Assembly: GCA_000017645.1 (NCBI GenBank)
Contig: CP000781.1
Location: 434,001-498,000, forward strand
Length of the DNA stretch: 64,000 bases
Direction of reading: 5' to 3'
Source of the DNA: Xanthobacter autotrophicus Py2
Lineage (GTDB): Bacteria; Pseudomonadota; Alphaproteobacteria; Rhizobiales; Xanthobacteraceae
Position numbers and translations under genes: made by a program. Below the pieces are notes generated by a model. That model saw only the letters and a list, made by a program, of their open reading frames with translations. It was not told the DNA's origin and ran no database searches. Each line of letters starts with the position of its first letter. Position 1 is the first letter of the stretch. Below, piece by piece: positions 26,301 to 37,098 of this stretch.

Positions 26301-27594
26301 CCCAGTCGGAGAAGGCGTCGTGGATCAGTTGCAGGTCGGGACGGGGCGCGGGCTGCGGCGTCCGCTCGGTCTCGATCCGCTGCACCTCCGCCTCGGTGGC
26401 GAGCCTCAGCTTCGACAGTGGCGCATCAGGCTGGGCGCTCACCGCATCGGCGAGCAGGGAGAGGTGGGCCGCTAGCTCCTCGGCGAAGCGGCGGGTGAAC
26501 TGGGCCGCCTGGTATTGCAGCCGCACGTCCAGCCGCTCGCCCTCGGCGAAGGCGAGGAACAGGAGGTCGTTCTGGCAATCCACCGTCTCGAGCGGCAGCG
26601 GCGTGCCTAGCGTGAACGGCCACAGGGGCTTGGCCCAGGATACGGAGACGTTGGGCAATTGGATGCCATCGGACGGGCGCGCCTTGCGCAGGCCGGCGAT
26701 CACCTCCTGGAACGACAGGCGGTCGTGCTCGCGGGTGGCGCGGCGCTGTTCCTGCACCTGCTGCACCAACTGGGCGAAGGTCAGCTCCGGCGTGAAGCTC
26801 GCGGTGGCGATCAGCGTGTTGACGAAGGAGCCCATGGAGCGGGCGAACGGCTTGCCGCGCAGGTCCGTGGGGTAGAGCACCGCCACCATCTCCTGCTCGG
26901 TGTAGCGGTGGATCAGGGCCTGGACCAGCGCCAGCGTGGTGATGAACGGGCTGACATTCATCTGCGGCAGGCGCAGGGAGAAATAGAGATTGCCGTCCTT
27001 CTCGCCCTGGTAGCTCTCCCGCCGCGTCGGCAGGCCGGCGTGGAAATCGGACTGGGCCAGCGCCTCGATCCAATAGGCCCGGTCGGCCTCGTGGTCGGGG
27101 CTGTCCAGATAGGCGCGCTCGTGGGCGTCCCACGCTGCCGGGCCAGGGCCGGGCTCGGGCACCGCCTCGCCGTGATAGCGGGCGCCGACCTCCTCCATCA
27201 GCAGCATGATGGAGCCGCCGTCGAGCACCATGTGGCTGCCGTTGAGGACGAAGATGTCGCCGCACAGCACGAACCGGAACAGGGGGCCGTTCTCCACGTC
27301 GAACGGCTTGGTGATAGCCCACTCCCAGCTATCGGAGCGCTCCAGCACCCGCGCCGGTGTATCCAGAACCACCTGGTAGGGCTTGCCCTCCACCTCCCGG
27401 ATCACCGAGCGCAGGGCGGGATGCGCGGCGATGGTCTCGCGCAGGGCCTGTTCCAGGCGGTCGGGGTCGATATCGGGGTTCAGGCGATAGACGAACGGCA
27501 CGAAATAGGCCGAGCTGTCCGGGGCCCGCTTGCATTCCAGCCAGATGCGCTGGGTGACGACGGCAAGCGGGATCGGGGCCGTGACGACGTTCAT
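23377..27594 (-). CDS. Single-module nonribosomal peptide synthetase (C-A-T-E)
   Basis: 1405 residues. A condensation domain comes first (to about 430), with the active-site motif as SHMVLDG near residue 119: the second His and the Asp are kept, the first His is Ser. The adenylation domain has LFTSGSTGKPKGVT near 571, GPTETS near 706, YYTGDLGRW and NGKVDRKALPRP. The thiolation site is LGGDSLL near 953. The last domain has HHLVTDGLSW near 1125, VGHGRE near 1235, RICGWFT and ILYNFFGE, which fit an epimerization domain better than a second condensation domain. There is no thioesterase and no 4'-phosphopantetheinyl transferase nearby. Start at 27594 (MNVVTAPIPL) follows GGGAAGA; the frame extends 65 codons further upstream. 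Confidence 0.9.
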   Translation of the reverse strand: MNVVTAPIPLAVVTQRIWLECKRAPDSSAYFVPFVYRLNPDIDPDRLEQALRETIAAHPALRSVIREVEGKPYQVVLDTPARVLERSDSWEWAITKPFDVENGPLFRFVLCGDIFVLNGSHMVLDGGSIMLLMEEVGARYHGEAVPEPGPGPAAWDAHERAYLDSPDHEADRAYWIEALAQSDFHAGLPTRRESYQGEKDGNLYFSLRLPQMNVSPFITTLALVQALIHRYTEQEMVAVLYPTDLRGKPFARSMGSFVNTLIATASFTPELTFAQLVQQVQEQRRATREHDRLSFQEVIAGLRKARPSDGIQLPNVSVSWAKPLWPFTLGTPLPLETVDCQNDLLFLAFAEGERLDVRLQYQAAQFTRRFAEELAAHLSLLADAVSAQPDAPLSKLRLATEAEVQRIETERTPQPAPRPDLQLIHDAFSDWAERQPDAPALLMRERVVTYGEMERLTNRIAHGLRRRGVKPNTLVAVMMEKGWEQAVACMAILKAGAGYLPINAAWPPERMDAVNAQGEVEIVLSQQRVLDRLGRPGLAVDDDALWADEPDTRLPSVNDIGDICYVLFTSGSTGKPKGVTLTHFSVMNTLRNANAEHGVGPGDRSLQLSDFSFDLSVYDIFGMLSAGAGVVIPDEDRHLEPPHWVELVRQHQATIWLSVPMYVDMWVQSGEALPTIRVFMMGGDKIPTDLPDRMRPLAPDAVIWSVGGPTETSIISNWYRIGAVDPIWTTIPYGRAMPNQKMLVLDPGLNHCPPFMPGRIFMGGVCLARGYWHDEEKTAAAFITYPATGERIYYTGDLGRWLPDGQVEFLGRADFQVKVNGFRVELGEIEGAIEALPGVKAAIVDGQDQPNRKGKFLVAYVVSEDALDAAEMRAALQDKLPYYMIPRVFVPLERIPLSANGKVDRKALPRPDVAQMPGELPYVPPRTETEAALVDIWQAVLKHEPIGIHDNFYALGGDSLLAVQLGIKAREVGLPLDPTALQRTPTIAELVQGLAPVKAVDASEATGDEPLSPMQRYYFTWATERPQQFNVSAVFRCALEPERLRDALKTLVAHHDALRLRFHDGRQYYVETGIEVPLECADIPLADVAARAAQMQETIDIAQGPIMRAGLFTTEDGQRLVLICHHLVTDGLSWGAVVTDLQRAYLGQPLAPAGGTYKAWVEGLISYAATPEAEAQFPYWLEQQGPTFTPDSDQPGARQRDIVTFQSVMLDETPHNPYERVAAALVEASGQDRLMLHVVGHGREPVVEGVDPTRICGWFTTHTPIVLSGGLADVAGQLHAMPRHGIAHGALRAYHPRGAELAVQDQVKILYNFFGETWDASFHGAVFEKPEEDLLYLKNHAFADNPADFWLYLVAVIHEGKLQVRFQYSSVNYKEETIRGLADRMRESLKAHLNDPVAAPVAAPA

Positions 27595-27766
27595 CGAGGT
27601 CTTCCCGATGCTGGCGCGCGGGGTTGCCGTGCGGAGGGGGACGGATGCGGGTTGGGACGAGGCGAGCGGCCGGATTGATGCAGGAAACCGGCCTTCAAGC
27701 AAGAGGCTAAGCTCACGTTTCGTGTCCCATGCGACACAGCCGACGCCCGGGCATGGGCCAGCCGAG

Positions 27767-27792
27767 CCGGTGCCGGTTGGAGCCGGCACCGG
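27767..27792 (-). terminator. Hairpin after the BKACE gene
   Basis: CCGGTGCCGG and CCGGCACCGG (27767-27776 with 27783-27792) form a 10-bp stem seven bases past the BKACE stop. There is no T-run, so it may only attenuate read-through towards the NRPS gene 170 bp further on. Confidence 0.4.
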
Positions 27793-27798
27793 GGGAGG

Positions 27799-28764
27799 TC
27801 AGATGTTGGTCTTGTCGGCGCCCTTCAGCTCCAGGATCTGCCGCGCTTCGTCGGGGGAGGCGACTTCCAGACCCAGGCCCTCGATGATCTTCACCGCCAG
27901 CTTCACCTGATCGGCGTTGGAGGTGGCGAGCTTGCCGCGCCCGGCCCACAGCGAATCCTCCAGCCCCACGCGAATGTTTCCGCCCATGGAGGCGGCCATG
28001 GCGGCGATGGGCAGCTGGTTGCGCCCGGCCCCCAGCACGGACCAGCGATACTTGTCGCCGAACAGCCGGTCACAGGTGCGCTTCATGTGCATCACGTCCT
28101 CCGGATGCGGCCCGATGCCGCCCAGGAGGCCGAACACCGACTGCACGAACAACGGCGGCTTCACCAGCCCGCGGTCGAGGAAGTGGGCGAGGTTGTAGAG
28201 ATGCCCGATGTCGTAGCACTCGAACTCGAAGCGGGTGCCGTTGTCGTAGCAGGTGGAGAGGATGTACTCGATATCCTTGAAGGTGTTGCGGAAGACGAGG
28301 TCGCGCGTGTTCTCCAGATGCGCCTTCTCCCACGGGTGCTTGAACTCCTTATACTTGTCGGCCAGGTGGAACAGGCCGAAATTCATGGAGCCCATGTTGA
28401 GAGAGGCCACCTCCGGCTTGAAGGTGGCGGCGGGCAGCACGCGCTCTTCCACCTTCATGTAGGGGCTGCCGCCGGACGTGATGTTGATGACCGCGTTGGT
28501 CGCCTGCTTGATGCGCGGCAGGAAGCGGGAGAAGCCTTCCGGCGTCTGGTCCGGCTGCCCGGTCTCCGGGTTGCGGGCGTGCAGGTGCAGGATGGCGGCG
28601 CCGGCCTCCGCCGCCGCGAGGGCGTCGGTGACGATCTCGTCCGGGGTGATGGGCAGGTGGGGCGACATGGTGGGGGTGTGGATCGCCCCCGTGATGGCGC
28701 AGGTGATCACCACCTTGCGGGATGCGGTGGAGGGGGCCTTGGGGGCGGGCGTGGTCTCGGCCAT
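27799..28764 (-). CDS. Beta-keto acid cleavage enzyme (BKACE, DUF849)
   Basis: 321-residue TIM-barrel enzyme of the BKACE family, which cleaves a beta-keto acid with acetyl-CoA to give acetoacetate and a CoA ester. The zinc-binding HLHARNP is near residue 47, and ITSGGSP, MNFG and GAGRNQ are family landmarks. Known members act on 3-keto-5-aminohexanoate or dehydrocarnitine; the substrate here is not readable. The gene directly upstream codes a beta-hydroxyacid dehydrogenase that could make the keto acid. I start at 28764; the longer frame has no ribosome site. Confidence 0.9.
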   Translation of the reverse strand: MAETTPAPKAPSTASRKVVITCAITGAIHTPTMSPHLPITPDEIVTDALAAAEAGAAILHLHARNPETGQPDQTPEGFSRFLPRIKQATNAVINITSGGSPYMKVEERVLPAATFKPEVASLNMGSMNFGLFHLADKYKEFKHPWEKAHLENTRDLVFRNTFKDIEYILSTCYDNGTRFEFECYDIGHLYNLAHFLDRGLVKPPLFVQSVFGLLGGIGPHPEDVMHMKRTCDRLFGDKYRWSVLGAGRNQLPIAAMAASMGGNIRVGLEDSLWAGRGKLATSNADQVKLAVKIIEGLGLEVASPDEARQILELKGADKTNI

Positions 28765-28873
28765 GGTGTTCAAGCCTCTGTGGAAATAGTGAAATGAATG
28801 TATCCTGCCAGCGGCTCCGGTCCTTGACCGGTGCCGAGGGACTTCGCTCAAGCGCCGCGCGGGCTTGGCATCG

Positions 28874-29821
28874 TCAGGCGCCGATGTCCTTGGCGGCCTT
28901 GCGCTTGTGGGCGGCAAGCGCCATCAGGCGCCGGTCGCGCCATACCTGACGCTCGGCCAGCCCGTCTTCAGGCAGGCGGGCGCGGCGCTCGGCAAGCACG
29001 GTTTCGAGCACCGGCCCGGCCCAGTCCACGCGGCGCCATTGGTCGGGCGAGATGCGCTCGTAGATCTGCTGGTAGCGCGCCACATAGTCGGCGACGCCGC
29101 CGGGCGCATTGAGGTCGATGGTCTCGAACGGCCCCATGAACGACCAGCGCAGCGCGAGGCCCTCGCGGATGCCGATGTCCACGTCCTCCACGCTCGCATA
29201 GCCGTCGGCGACCAGGCGGAAGGCCTCCTCCAGCAGCGCGCCCTGCATGCGGTTCATGACGAAGCCGTCCAGCTCCTTCTTCATCACGATGGGGGATTGG
29301 CCGGCGGCACGCATGAGGTCCGCGGCGCGGGTCATGGTATCGGCGCTGGTCCAGGGGGCGGGCACCACCTCCACCGCGGGGATCAGATAGGGCGGGTTGA
29401 TGGGATGGCACACGCACACCCGCTCCCGCCCCTTCAGGTGCTTGGAGAACAGGGACGGCAGGAGCGCCGAGGTTGAGGAGGCAAGCACCGTGTCGGGGCC
29501 GGCGAGGGAGTCGAGTTCCTCATAGAGGTATTTCTTGATGGCGAGGTCTTCCGGCGCGTTCTCCTGCGCATGGACGGCCCCGTCGAGCGCCTGCGCATAG
29601 GAGGTGGTGGCCGACAGCCGCGCGCGCACCGCGTCAGGGGAGGCGCCGTTCAGCAGATCGTTGTCGGCGAGGTCCGGCAGCACGCCCTCGATATAGGCCA
29701 GCGCCGCCTCGGGGGCGCCCTGCGCGTGGTCGGCTAGTGCCACGTCGAAGCCGGCGCGGGCAAAGGTGATGGCCCAGGCACGGCCGATGAAGCCGGAGCC
29801 GATGATGGCGATCTTGGTCAT
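28874..29821 (-). CDS. 3-hydroxyacyl-type dehydrogenase, lambda-crystallin/L-gulonate DH-like
   Basis: 315 residues. The Rossmann motif IAIIGSGFIGRAWA opens the protein, and the family core HPINPPYLIPAVEVVP and DGFVMNRMQGALLEEAFRLV follow. This matches the CRYL1 (L-gulonate 3-dehydrogenase) and carnitine dehydrogenase group, which oxidise a 3-hydroxy acid with NAD. The BKACE gene follows after 109 bp, so the product keto acid is probably cleaved by it. Start at 29821 is MTKIAIIG; a longer frame runs into the intergenic repeat. Carnitine or a sugar acid are possible substrates, unproven. Confidence 0.85.
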   Translation of the reverse strand: MTKIAIIGSGFIGRAWAITFARAGFDVALADHAQGAPEAALAYIEGVLPDLADNDLLNGASPDAVRARLSATTSYAQALDGAVHAQENAPEDLAIKKYLYEELDSLAGPDTVLASSTSALLPSLFSKHLKGRERVCVCHPINPPYLIPAVEVVPAPWTSADTMTRAADLMRAAGQSPIVMKKELDGFVMNRMQGALLEEAFRLVADGYASVEDVDIGIREGLALRWSFMGPFETIDLNAPGGVADYVARYQQIYERISPDQWRRVDWAGPVLETVLAERRARLPEDGLAERQVWRDRRLMALAAHKRKAAKDIGA

Positions 29822-29910
29822 GGAAGCCTCTTCAGAATGAACCTTTGCGAGAGGAGGGCGACCTCTGCAGCCGCTTTGGAAACGCCGAAGGGCGTACCCG
29901 CGATCACTCG

Positions 29911-30022
29911 CGTCATGCCCGGGCTGGTCCCGGGCATCCAAGCCGAACAGCTTGGGACAGCGTACGAAAATCGTGCCCAGCCTCTCCGCGTGGATGGCCG
30001 GGGCAAGCCCGGCCATGACGGC
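29911..30022. repeat. Palindromic intergenic repeat pair
   Basis: Two imperfect palindromes of about 30 bp, CGTCATGCCCGGGCTGG... and ...GGCAAGCCCGGCCATGACG, face each other across about 55 bp. Their outer ends are complementary (CGTCATG with CATGACG, GGGCATCCA with TGGATGGCC-type). This is the build of the dispersed CATGCCCGGG-type repeats seen in many Hyphomicrobiales. It lies between the transporter gene and the dehydrogenase gene and may act as a transcript-stabilising or terminating structure. Confidence 0.6.
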
Positions 30023-30077
30023 GATGAAGGGCCTGAGACGGCTGCAAGCGCCATCCGGGCGAATGCTCGAATGGGCC

Positions 30078-32603
<2,526 letters not shown>

Positions 32604-32676
32604 GGCGCCTCCTTTGCCCGAGCGGGCGGACAGTTCGGGGCGAAGGGCGGAGTTGGGGGGCTGGAGCATGGCCGCC

Positions 32677-33558
32677 TCACTCGAACCGCAGGATGCGCTC
32701 GCCGAAGAGACCGCGCGGCCTCAGCAGCAGCACCATCAGCATCAGCAGATACATGGAGGCCTCGGCCGCCGGCGGGATGAAATACACCGTGAGCCCGCGC
32801 ACCAGCCCCACCAGCAGTCCCGCCAGCACCACGCCCCAGAACGAGCCCAGCCCGCCGATGACCACCACCACGAAGGCGGCGGTGAGGATCTCCGCGCCCA
32901 TGGCCGGATGCACGCCGGAGATGGGCGCGAGCATGATGCCGGCGAGCCCCGCAAGGCCGATGCCGATGGCCGCCACCGCCGTGAGATAGGGCCGGAGCGA
33001 GATGCCGAGCGCGCCCACCATGTCGGGGTTCTGCACGCCGGCCCGCACCACCCGACCGAAGGCGGTGCGCTGGAGCAGCAGCCACAGCCCCAGCACCGCC
33101 GCGGCGGCGACCAGGAGAATGGTGATGCGGTAGCGCGAATAGATGAAGTCGCCGACGAACACCTGACCCTTCAGGAATTCCGGGATGGCGAAGGGAATGG
33201 GCGTCGCGCCGAAGGTCATGCGCAGCGCCTGCTCGATCACCATGGCGAGGCCGAAGGTGAGCAGCAGCGAGAGGATGGGATCGGCCCGGTAGAAGCGCGA
33301 GAACAAGAGGCGCTCCACCACCATGCCGATGACCGCCACCGACAGCGGCGCCGCCACGAAGGCGGCGGGAAAGCCGAAGCGGTTGCCGATCTCCACGCCG
33401 ATATAGGCGCCGATGGCATAGAAGCCGCCATGGGCGAGGTTCACGATGCCGCCCAGCGAGAAAATGAGCGAGAGACCGAGCGCGATGAGCAGGTAGGCGA
33501 CGCCCACCAGCAGCCCGTTGAGCACTTGCTCGATCAGGAAGACGAGTTCGAGAGGCAT
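32677..33558 (-). CDS. Branched-chain amino acid-type ABC permease LivH
   Basis: 293-residue inner-membrane permease with about eight helices. Conserved segments are NGLLVGVAYLLIALGLSLIF and GIVNLAHGGFYAIGAY, and near the end VVIGGLGSFWGVVLAGLLVG. It pairs with the LivM part of the fused protein encoded 73 bp downstream. Start at 33558 follows GGAGAAG; the frame opens 16 codons earlier. Confidence 0.93.
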   Translation of the reverse strand: MPLELVFLIEQVLNGLLVGVAYLLIALGLSLIFSLGGIVNLAHGGFYAIGAYIGVEIGNRFGFPAAFVAAPLSVAVIGMVVERLLFSRFYRADPILSLLLTFGLAMVIEQALRMTFGATPIPFAIPEFLKGQVFVGDFIYSRYRITILLVAAAAVLGLWLLLQRTAFGRVVRAGVQNPDMVGALGISLRPYLTAVAAIGIGLAGLAGIMLAPISGVHPAMGAEILTAAFVVVVIGGLGSFWGVVLAGLLVGLVRGLTVYFIPPAAEASMYLLMLMVLLLRPRGLFGERILRFE

Positions 33559-33670
33559 GGGGGCTTCTCCGGCCTGAGGCGGAAACCCGGCGCGAGCGCT
33601 GCGCATCGCGTCCCGGACGACGGCAAGCCCCTCTCCCGCGTGCGGGAGAGGGGGAGGCGTGACGACGACC

Positions 33671-34948
33671 TCACCCCGGGAAGGTGCAGGCGTTCTCTTC
33701 CGGCGTCGGCGCGATGGCCGAGAGCGCAGTCTCGGGACCGGGCACGGCCGGGCCGAGGATCATCAGGTCCCACTGGTCCTTCACCTCGGCCACCGGCCGG
33801 GCGGTGACGGTGTACATTTCCTGGATGAGCTGGTGGTCCCAGGCGCGGAAATAGCCCTTGCGACCCTTCAGGATGTCCAGCTCCGGCTCCTTCTCGAAGT
33901 AGCCGATGAGGTCGGCCGCCGTGGTGCTCTTGGTCTCGATCATGGCGCGGGCCACCACCTTGGTGGCCACATAGTCGCCCCAGGCCTGGTTCTCCGGCGG
34001 CTTGCCGAACTTCTTCACGAACGCCGCGACGAAGGCCTTGGAATCGGCGGTGGGCACGTCATGGTGCCAGATCAGGGGCCACAGGCCGCCGAAGGTGCCT
34101 TTGCCGGCGCCCCAGGCCACTGCCGTGTCGAAGCCGAAGCCGCCGAACGGATACTTCAGGCCGAATTCCGAATATTGCTTGATGAAGTTGGTGATCTGGT
34201 TCCCGGCAAGATTGGAGATCACCACGTCCGGCCGCACCTGCCGGATTTTCAGGAGATAGGGGGAGAAGTCGGTGGCGTCGGTGGGCACCAGCTCGTCGGC
34301 CACCACCTCGCCGCCGTTGGCCGCGATGTAGATCTTCGCCACGCGGGAGAGATCGTGGCCGAAGGCGTAGTCGGCGGTGAGGAAGAACAGCTTCTTGCCC
34401 TTCGCCAGCCCGTCGCGGACCATGGCCGCGCCCACCGCCTTCACATATTGGGTGTTGGCGCCTTCCACATGGAACATGTAGCGGTTGCAATCCTTGCCGC
34501 GCAGAGCATCCGAATTGCCGCCGGTGTTCACGAACACCACCTTGTTGCGCGCCGCGACCTGGGAGATGGCCAGCGCCGAGGCGGAGGAAATCTCGCCGAT
34601 GATCACCGGCACCTTGTCGCGCTCGATGTAGCGCTCCGCCTTGGAGGAGGCGGTGGCCGGGTTCACGCTGTCTTCCATCACCAGATTGATCTTGCGGCCG
34701 TTGATGCCTCCGGCGGCGTTCAGCTCCTCCACCGCGAGCTGCACGCCCATCTGCCCATAGGCGCCCAGCGGGCCGAGGAAGCCGGTGAGCGGGGTGAGGT
34801 GGCCGAAGGTGATGGTGTCGGCCTGCGCCCTTACGATGGCCGGCATGCCGACGCCGCCGAGGAGAGCGGCCGCGCCGACGCCCTTCAGCAGGGTGCGGCG
34901 GGCCAGCGGGGCAGACGCAATGGAGGTGGGATGTGACGTGTCGTTCAC
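33671..34948 (-). CDS. ABC transporter substrate-binding protein (LivJ/LivK type, Tat signal)
   Basis: 425-residue periplasmic-binding protein (Peripla_BP_6 type). A twin-arginine-like signal (LARRTLLKGVGAAALLGGVG) ends at about IVRAQA, followed by ITFGHLTPLTGFLGPLGAYG, the usual first lobe. I chose the GTG at 34948, which has GGAGGAG in good position, over the ATG at 35008, whose product would carry 20 extra charged residues before the signal. It leads a leftward operon with LivH and the LivM-G-F fusion, opposite the GntR gene. Confidence 0.9.
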   Translation of the reverse strand: MNDTSHPTSIASAPLARRTLLKGVGAAALLGGVGMPAIVRAQADTITFGHLTPLTGFLGPLGAYGQMGVQLAVEELNAAGGINGRKINLVMEDSVNPATASSKAERYIERDKVPVIIGEISSASALAISQVAARNKVVFVNTGGNSDALRGKDCNRYMFHVEGANTQYVKAVGAAMVRDGLAKGKKLFFLTADYAFGHDLSRVAKIYIAANGGEVVADELVPTDATDFSPYLLKIRQVRPDVVISNLAGNQITNFIKQYSEFGLKYPFGGFGFDTAVAWGAGKGTFGGLWPLIWHHDVPTADSKAFVAAFVKKFGKPPENQAWGDYVATKVVARAMIETKSTTAADLIGYFEKEPELDILKGRKGYFRAWDHQLIQEMYTVTARPVAEVKDQWDLMILGPAVPGPETALSAIAPTPEENACTFPG

Positions 34949-35050
34949 GGCGTGGGTCTCCTCCCTTTTGATCCGGCGTGCTGCGGAGGCGGGATTTTCC
35001 CTGTCCAACCCGCACCGGGTGATTGCCGATAGGCTCGGCTATCTGTTATC

Positions 35051-35060
35051 TGTGATCACA
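35051..35060. promoter_or_regulatory. TGTGATCACA palindrome between divergent operons
   Basis: A perfect 10-bp palindrome lies 18 bp before the GntR start and about 100 bp before the binding-protein start. FCD-type GntR proteins often bind sites of this shape, so it is likely the operator by which the adjacent regulator controls the transporter operon and itself. Confidence 0.6.
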
Positions 35061-35077
35061 CATAGCAGACGGGAAAC

Positions 35078-35827
35078 ATGGAACACAAGTCGGCATCTGC
35101 GGACGAGCGGGAGGACGGGGCAGCGGGAGAGGCGTCCGGAGGCCTCGACGCGCGCGTCGGCCGCATCGTGCGCCAGACGCTGGCGGACCAGGTCTATGGC
35201 GACCTCAAGGAGATCCTGCTCTCCGGTCGCGCCGCCCCGGGCGAGCGCTTCACCTTGCGCGGCCTTGCTGGCGCCATCGGCACCAGCGCCATGCCGGTGC
35301 GCGAGGCGGTGTCGCGCCTGGTGGCTGAGAATGCGCTGGAAGTCCTCCCCAACCGGGCGGTGCGGGTGCCGCTGATGCCGCGCGCCCGCTTCCAGGAACT
35401 GCGCCTCATCCGCTGCAGCCTCGAAGGCCTCGCCACCGAGATCGCCGTGCGCGAGGCGAGCGACGCCGAGATCGCGGAAGTGGAGCGCTTCGAGCGCCTG
35501 TTCGCCGCCGAGCGGGACAAGCCGCAGCCGGACGGCGCTGAAGCCATGCGCCACAACAAGGACCTGCATTTCGCGCTCTACCGCGCCGCCCATCTGCCCG
35601 CCTTGTTCCAGATGATCGAGGGGCTGTGGCTGCAGATCGGCCCGGTGCTGAACCTCGATTTCCGCGCCGGTCCCGAGCGCGTGCGCCAGGGCGAGGCGCA
35701 CATCCGCCATGCAGCCATGGTGGCCGCCCTCAAGGCCCGTGACCCGGCGGCTGCCCGAACCGCCCTCGTCGCCGATATCTGGAGCGCGGGGGACTTCATC
35801 CTGTCCCGCGATGTCCTGCCGGACTGA
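35078..35827 (+). CDS. GntR-family regulator with FCD domain
   Basis: 249 residues. The N-terminal winged helix (about 30-95) includes LKEILLSGRAAPGERFTLRG and MPVREAVSRLVAENALEVLP. The C-terminal FCD ligand domain has metal-site histidines in HFALYRAAH and HAAMVAAL. This FadR/VanR-like subfamily usually senses a metabolite of the neighbouring pathway and represses it. It is divergent from the transporter operon and 48 bp upstream of the SDR gene. Confidence 0.92.
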   Translation: MEHKSASADEREDGAAGEASGGLDARVGRIVRQTLADQVYGDLKEILLSGRAAPGERFTLRGLAGAIGTSAMPVREAVSRLVAENALEVLPNRAVRVPLMPRARFQELRLIRCSLEGLATEIAVREASDAEIAEVERFERLFAAERDKPQPDGAEAMRHNKDLHFALYRAAHLPALFQMIEGLWLQIGPVLNLDFRAGPERVRQGEAHIRHAAMVAALKARDPAAARTALVADIWSAGDFILSRDVLPD

Positions 35828-35874
35828 CGCGGCTTTCACACCCAGAACAACAAGCACTTCAACGGAGAAACGTC

Positions 35875-36651
35875 ATGGACCTCGGCATCACCGGAATCCG
35901 CGTGATCATCACCGCGGGCGCCGGGGGCATCGGCCTCGAAATCGCCCGCGCCTTCGCCCGCGAGGGCGCGCGCATCGAAGTCTGCGACGTGGATCAGGCG
36001 GCGCTCGATGACCTGCCGCAGTCGGCGCCCGGCGTCACCGGCTCTGTCTGCGACGTGGCCGACCGGGCGGCGGTACAACGCTTCATGGACGGGGCGCTCG
36101 GCCGCCTCGGCGGGCTCGACGTGCTGGTGAACAACGCGGGTATCGCCGGCCCCACCGGCCGCGTGGACCAGATCTCCCCCGAGGACTGGGACCGCACGCT
36201 GGCGGTGGACATCACCGGCCATTTCAACGTGACCCGGCTGGCCGTGCCGGCCCTGAAGCAGAGCGACAATCCCTCCATCATCGGCCTCGCCTCGGCGGCC
36301 GGGCGCTTTGGCTTTCCGCTCCGCTCGCCCTACGCGGCAGCCAAATGGGGGGTGGTGGGTTTCATCAAGTCTCTCGCCATGGAGCTGGGCGAATTCGGCA
36401 TCCGTGCCAATGCCATCCTGCCGGGCTCGGTGGACGGGCCGCGCATCCGCTCGGTGTTCGAGCACAAGGCCCGCGAGCGCAACCTGTCCATGGAGGAGGT
36501 TCAGGCCATGGCGCTCTCCGCCACCTCGCTGAAGCGCCTGATCCCTCCGCAGCATCTGGCCAACGTGGCGGTCTTCCTCGCCTCCCCGCTGGGCTCCACC
36601 ATTTCCGGCCAGGCCATCGCTGTGGACGGCGATCTGCAGATGCTGGTGTAG
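35875..36651 (+). CDS. Short-chain dehydrogenase/reductase
   Basis: 258-residue classical SDR. The cofactor motif is a TGxxxGxG variant (TAGAGGIG near residue 14), then NNAGIAG near 86. The active-site Ser is in GLASAAGRFG and the Tyr/Lys pair in SPYAAAKWG. The C-terminus GQAIAVDGDLQML is usual. ACGGAGAAACGTC precedes the ATG. It is probably co-transcribed with the GntR regulator and belongs to the same catabolic unit as the transporter; the substrate is unknown. Confidence 0.88.
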   Translation: MDLGITGIRVIITAGAGGIGLEIARAFAREGARIEVCDVDQAALDDLPQSAPGVTGSVCDVADRAAVQRFMDGALGRLGGLDVLVNNAGIAGPTGRVDQISPEDWDRTLAVDITGHFNVTRLAVPALKQSDNPSIIGLASAAGRFGFPLRSPYAAAKWGVVGFIKSLAMELGEFGIRANAILPGSVDGPRIRSVFEHKARERNLSMEEVQAMALSATSLKRLIPPQHLANVAVFLASPLGSTISGQAIAVDGDLQMLV

Positions 36652-36724
36652 CCGCCACCGGACTTGCGCCAGCCCGCGCCAGCCGCCCCGGCCGGTATTC
36701 TATCTCAAGACCCGGTGGGGCGGC

Positions 36725-36742
36725 CCGGCGCTCATGCGCCGG
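36725..36742 (-). terminator. Displaced hairpin probably once downstream of guaA
   Basis: CCGGCGC (36725-36731) and GCGCCGG (36736-36742) form a perfect 7-bp stem 18 bp beyond the displaced guaA 3' end. Before the element inserted, this hairpin would have followed guaA directly. There is no T-run. Confidence 0.4.
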
Positions 36743-36760
36743 CGTTCGGACGAGCCAAAA

Positions 36761-36778
36761 TCATTCCCACTCGATGGT
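36761..36778 (-). other. Left attachment site (displaced guaA 3' end)
   Basis: The lower strand reads ACCATCGAGTGGGAATGA, the last six codons' worth of guaA including stop. The 11-bp core TCCCACTCGAT (36765-36775) is identical to 53177-53187. Outside this stretch, towards the element, similarity to guaA ends. Confidence 0.85.
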
Positions 36779-37098
36779 CAATGGTTTTGAGTGTGCGTTG
36801 TAAATATTCGGCTTTTCGCTCCGCCCGCCAAGTCGATACCAACTGCGATACCATCAGGCTAAAGGCGCTGGATTCGCGGATTATCTTTAGCGATCATCGC
36901 ACCATAAGTGCATTCTAAATCATAAACTAGTGTCGGGAGAAAGCACGGCAAAAGCGACAGGGCCTCCCCTCGCGCCCTTCTCGCTGAGGCTCCCTCGCCG
37001 GACACCGCCTCTAGCGTTCGGAACGCTTGTCCACGAAGCTATCGGACAAACGCCTAGCGGAACATAGAGGGAACTTTTATTCAGGATGTCTCCGAAAC
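36779..37098. other. Left end of the element, non-coding
   Basis: About 320 bp of less GC-rich sequence with no credible gene. It must contain the promoter of the rightward SPARDA operon. I see no strong -35/-10 pair that I would mark. Confidence 0.5.

Noticed and set aside
23419..26475. 1018-codon rightward open frame opposite the NRPS gene
   Set aside because: Antisense shadow of high-GC coding sequence; Arg/His/Gly-rich with no domain, while the opposite strand has all NRPS motifs.
36761..36778. tRNA gene as the integration target
   Set aside because: No tRNA cloverleaf is seen at either end; the repeat matches the guaA C-terminus in sequence and frame.
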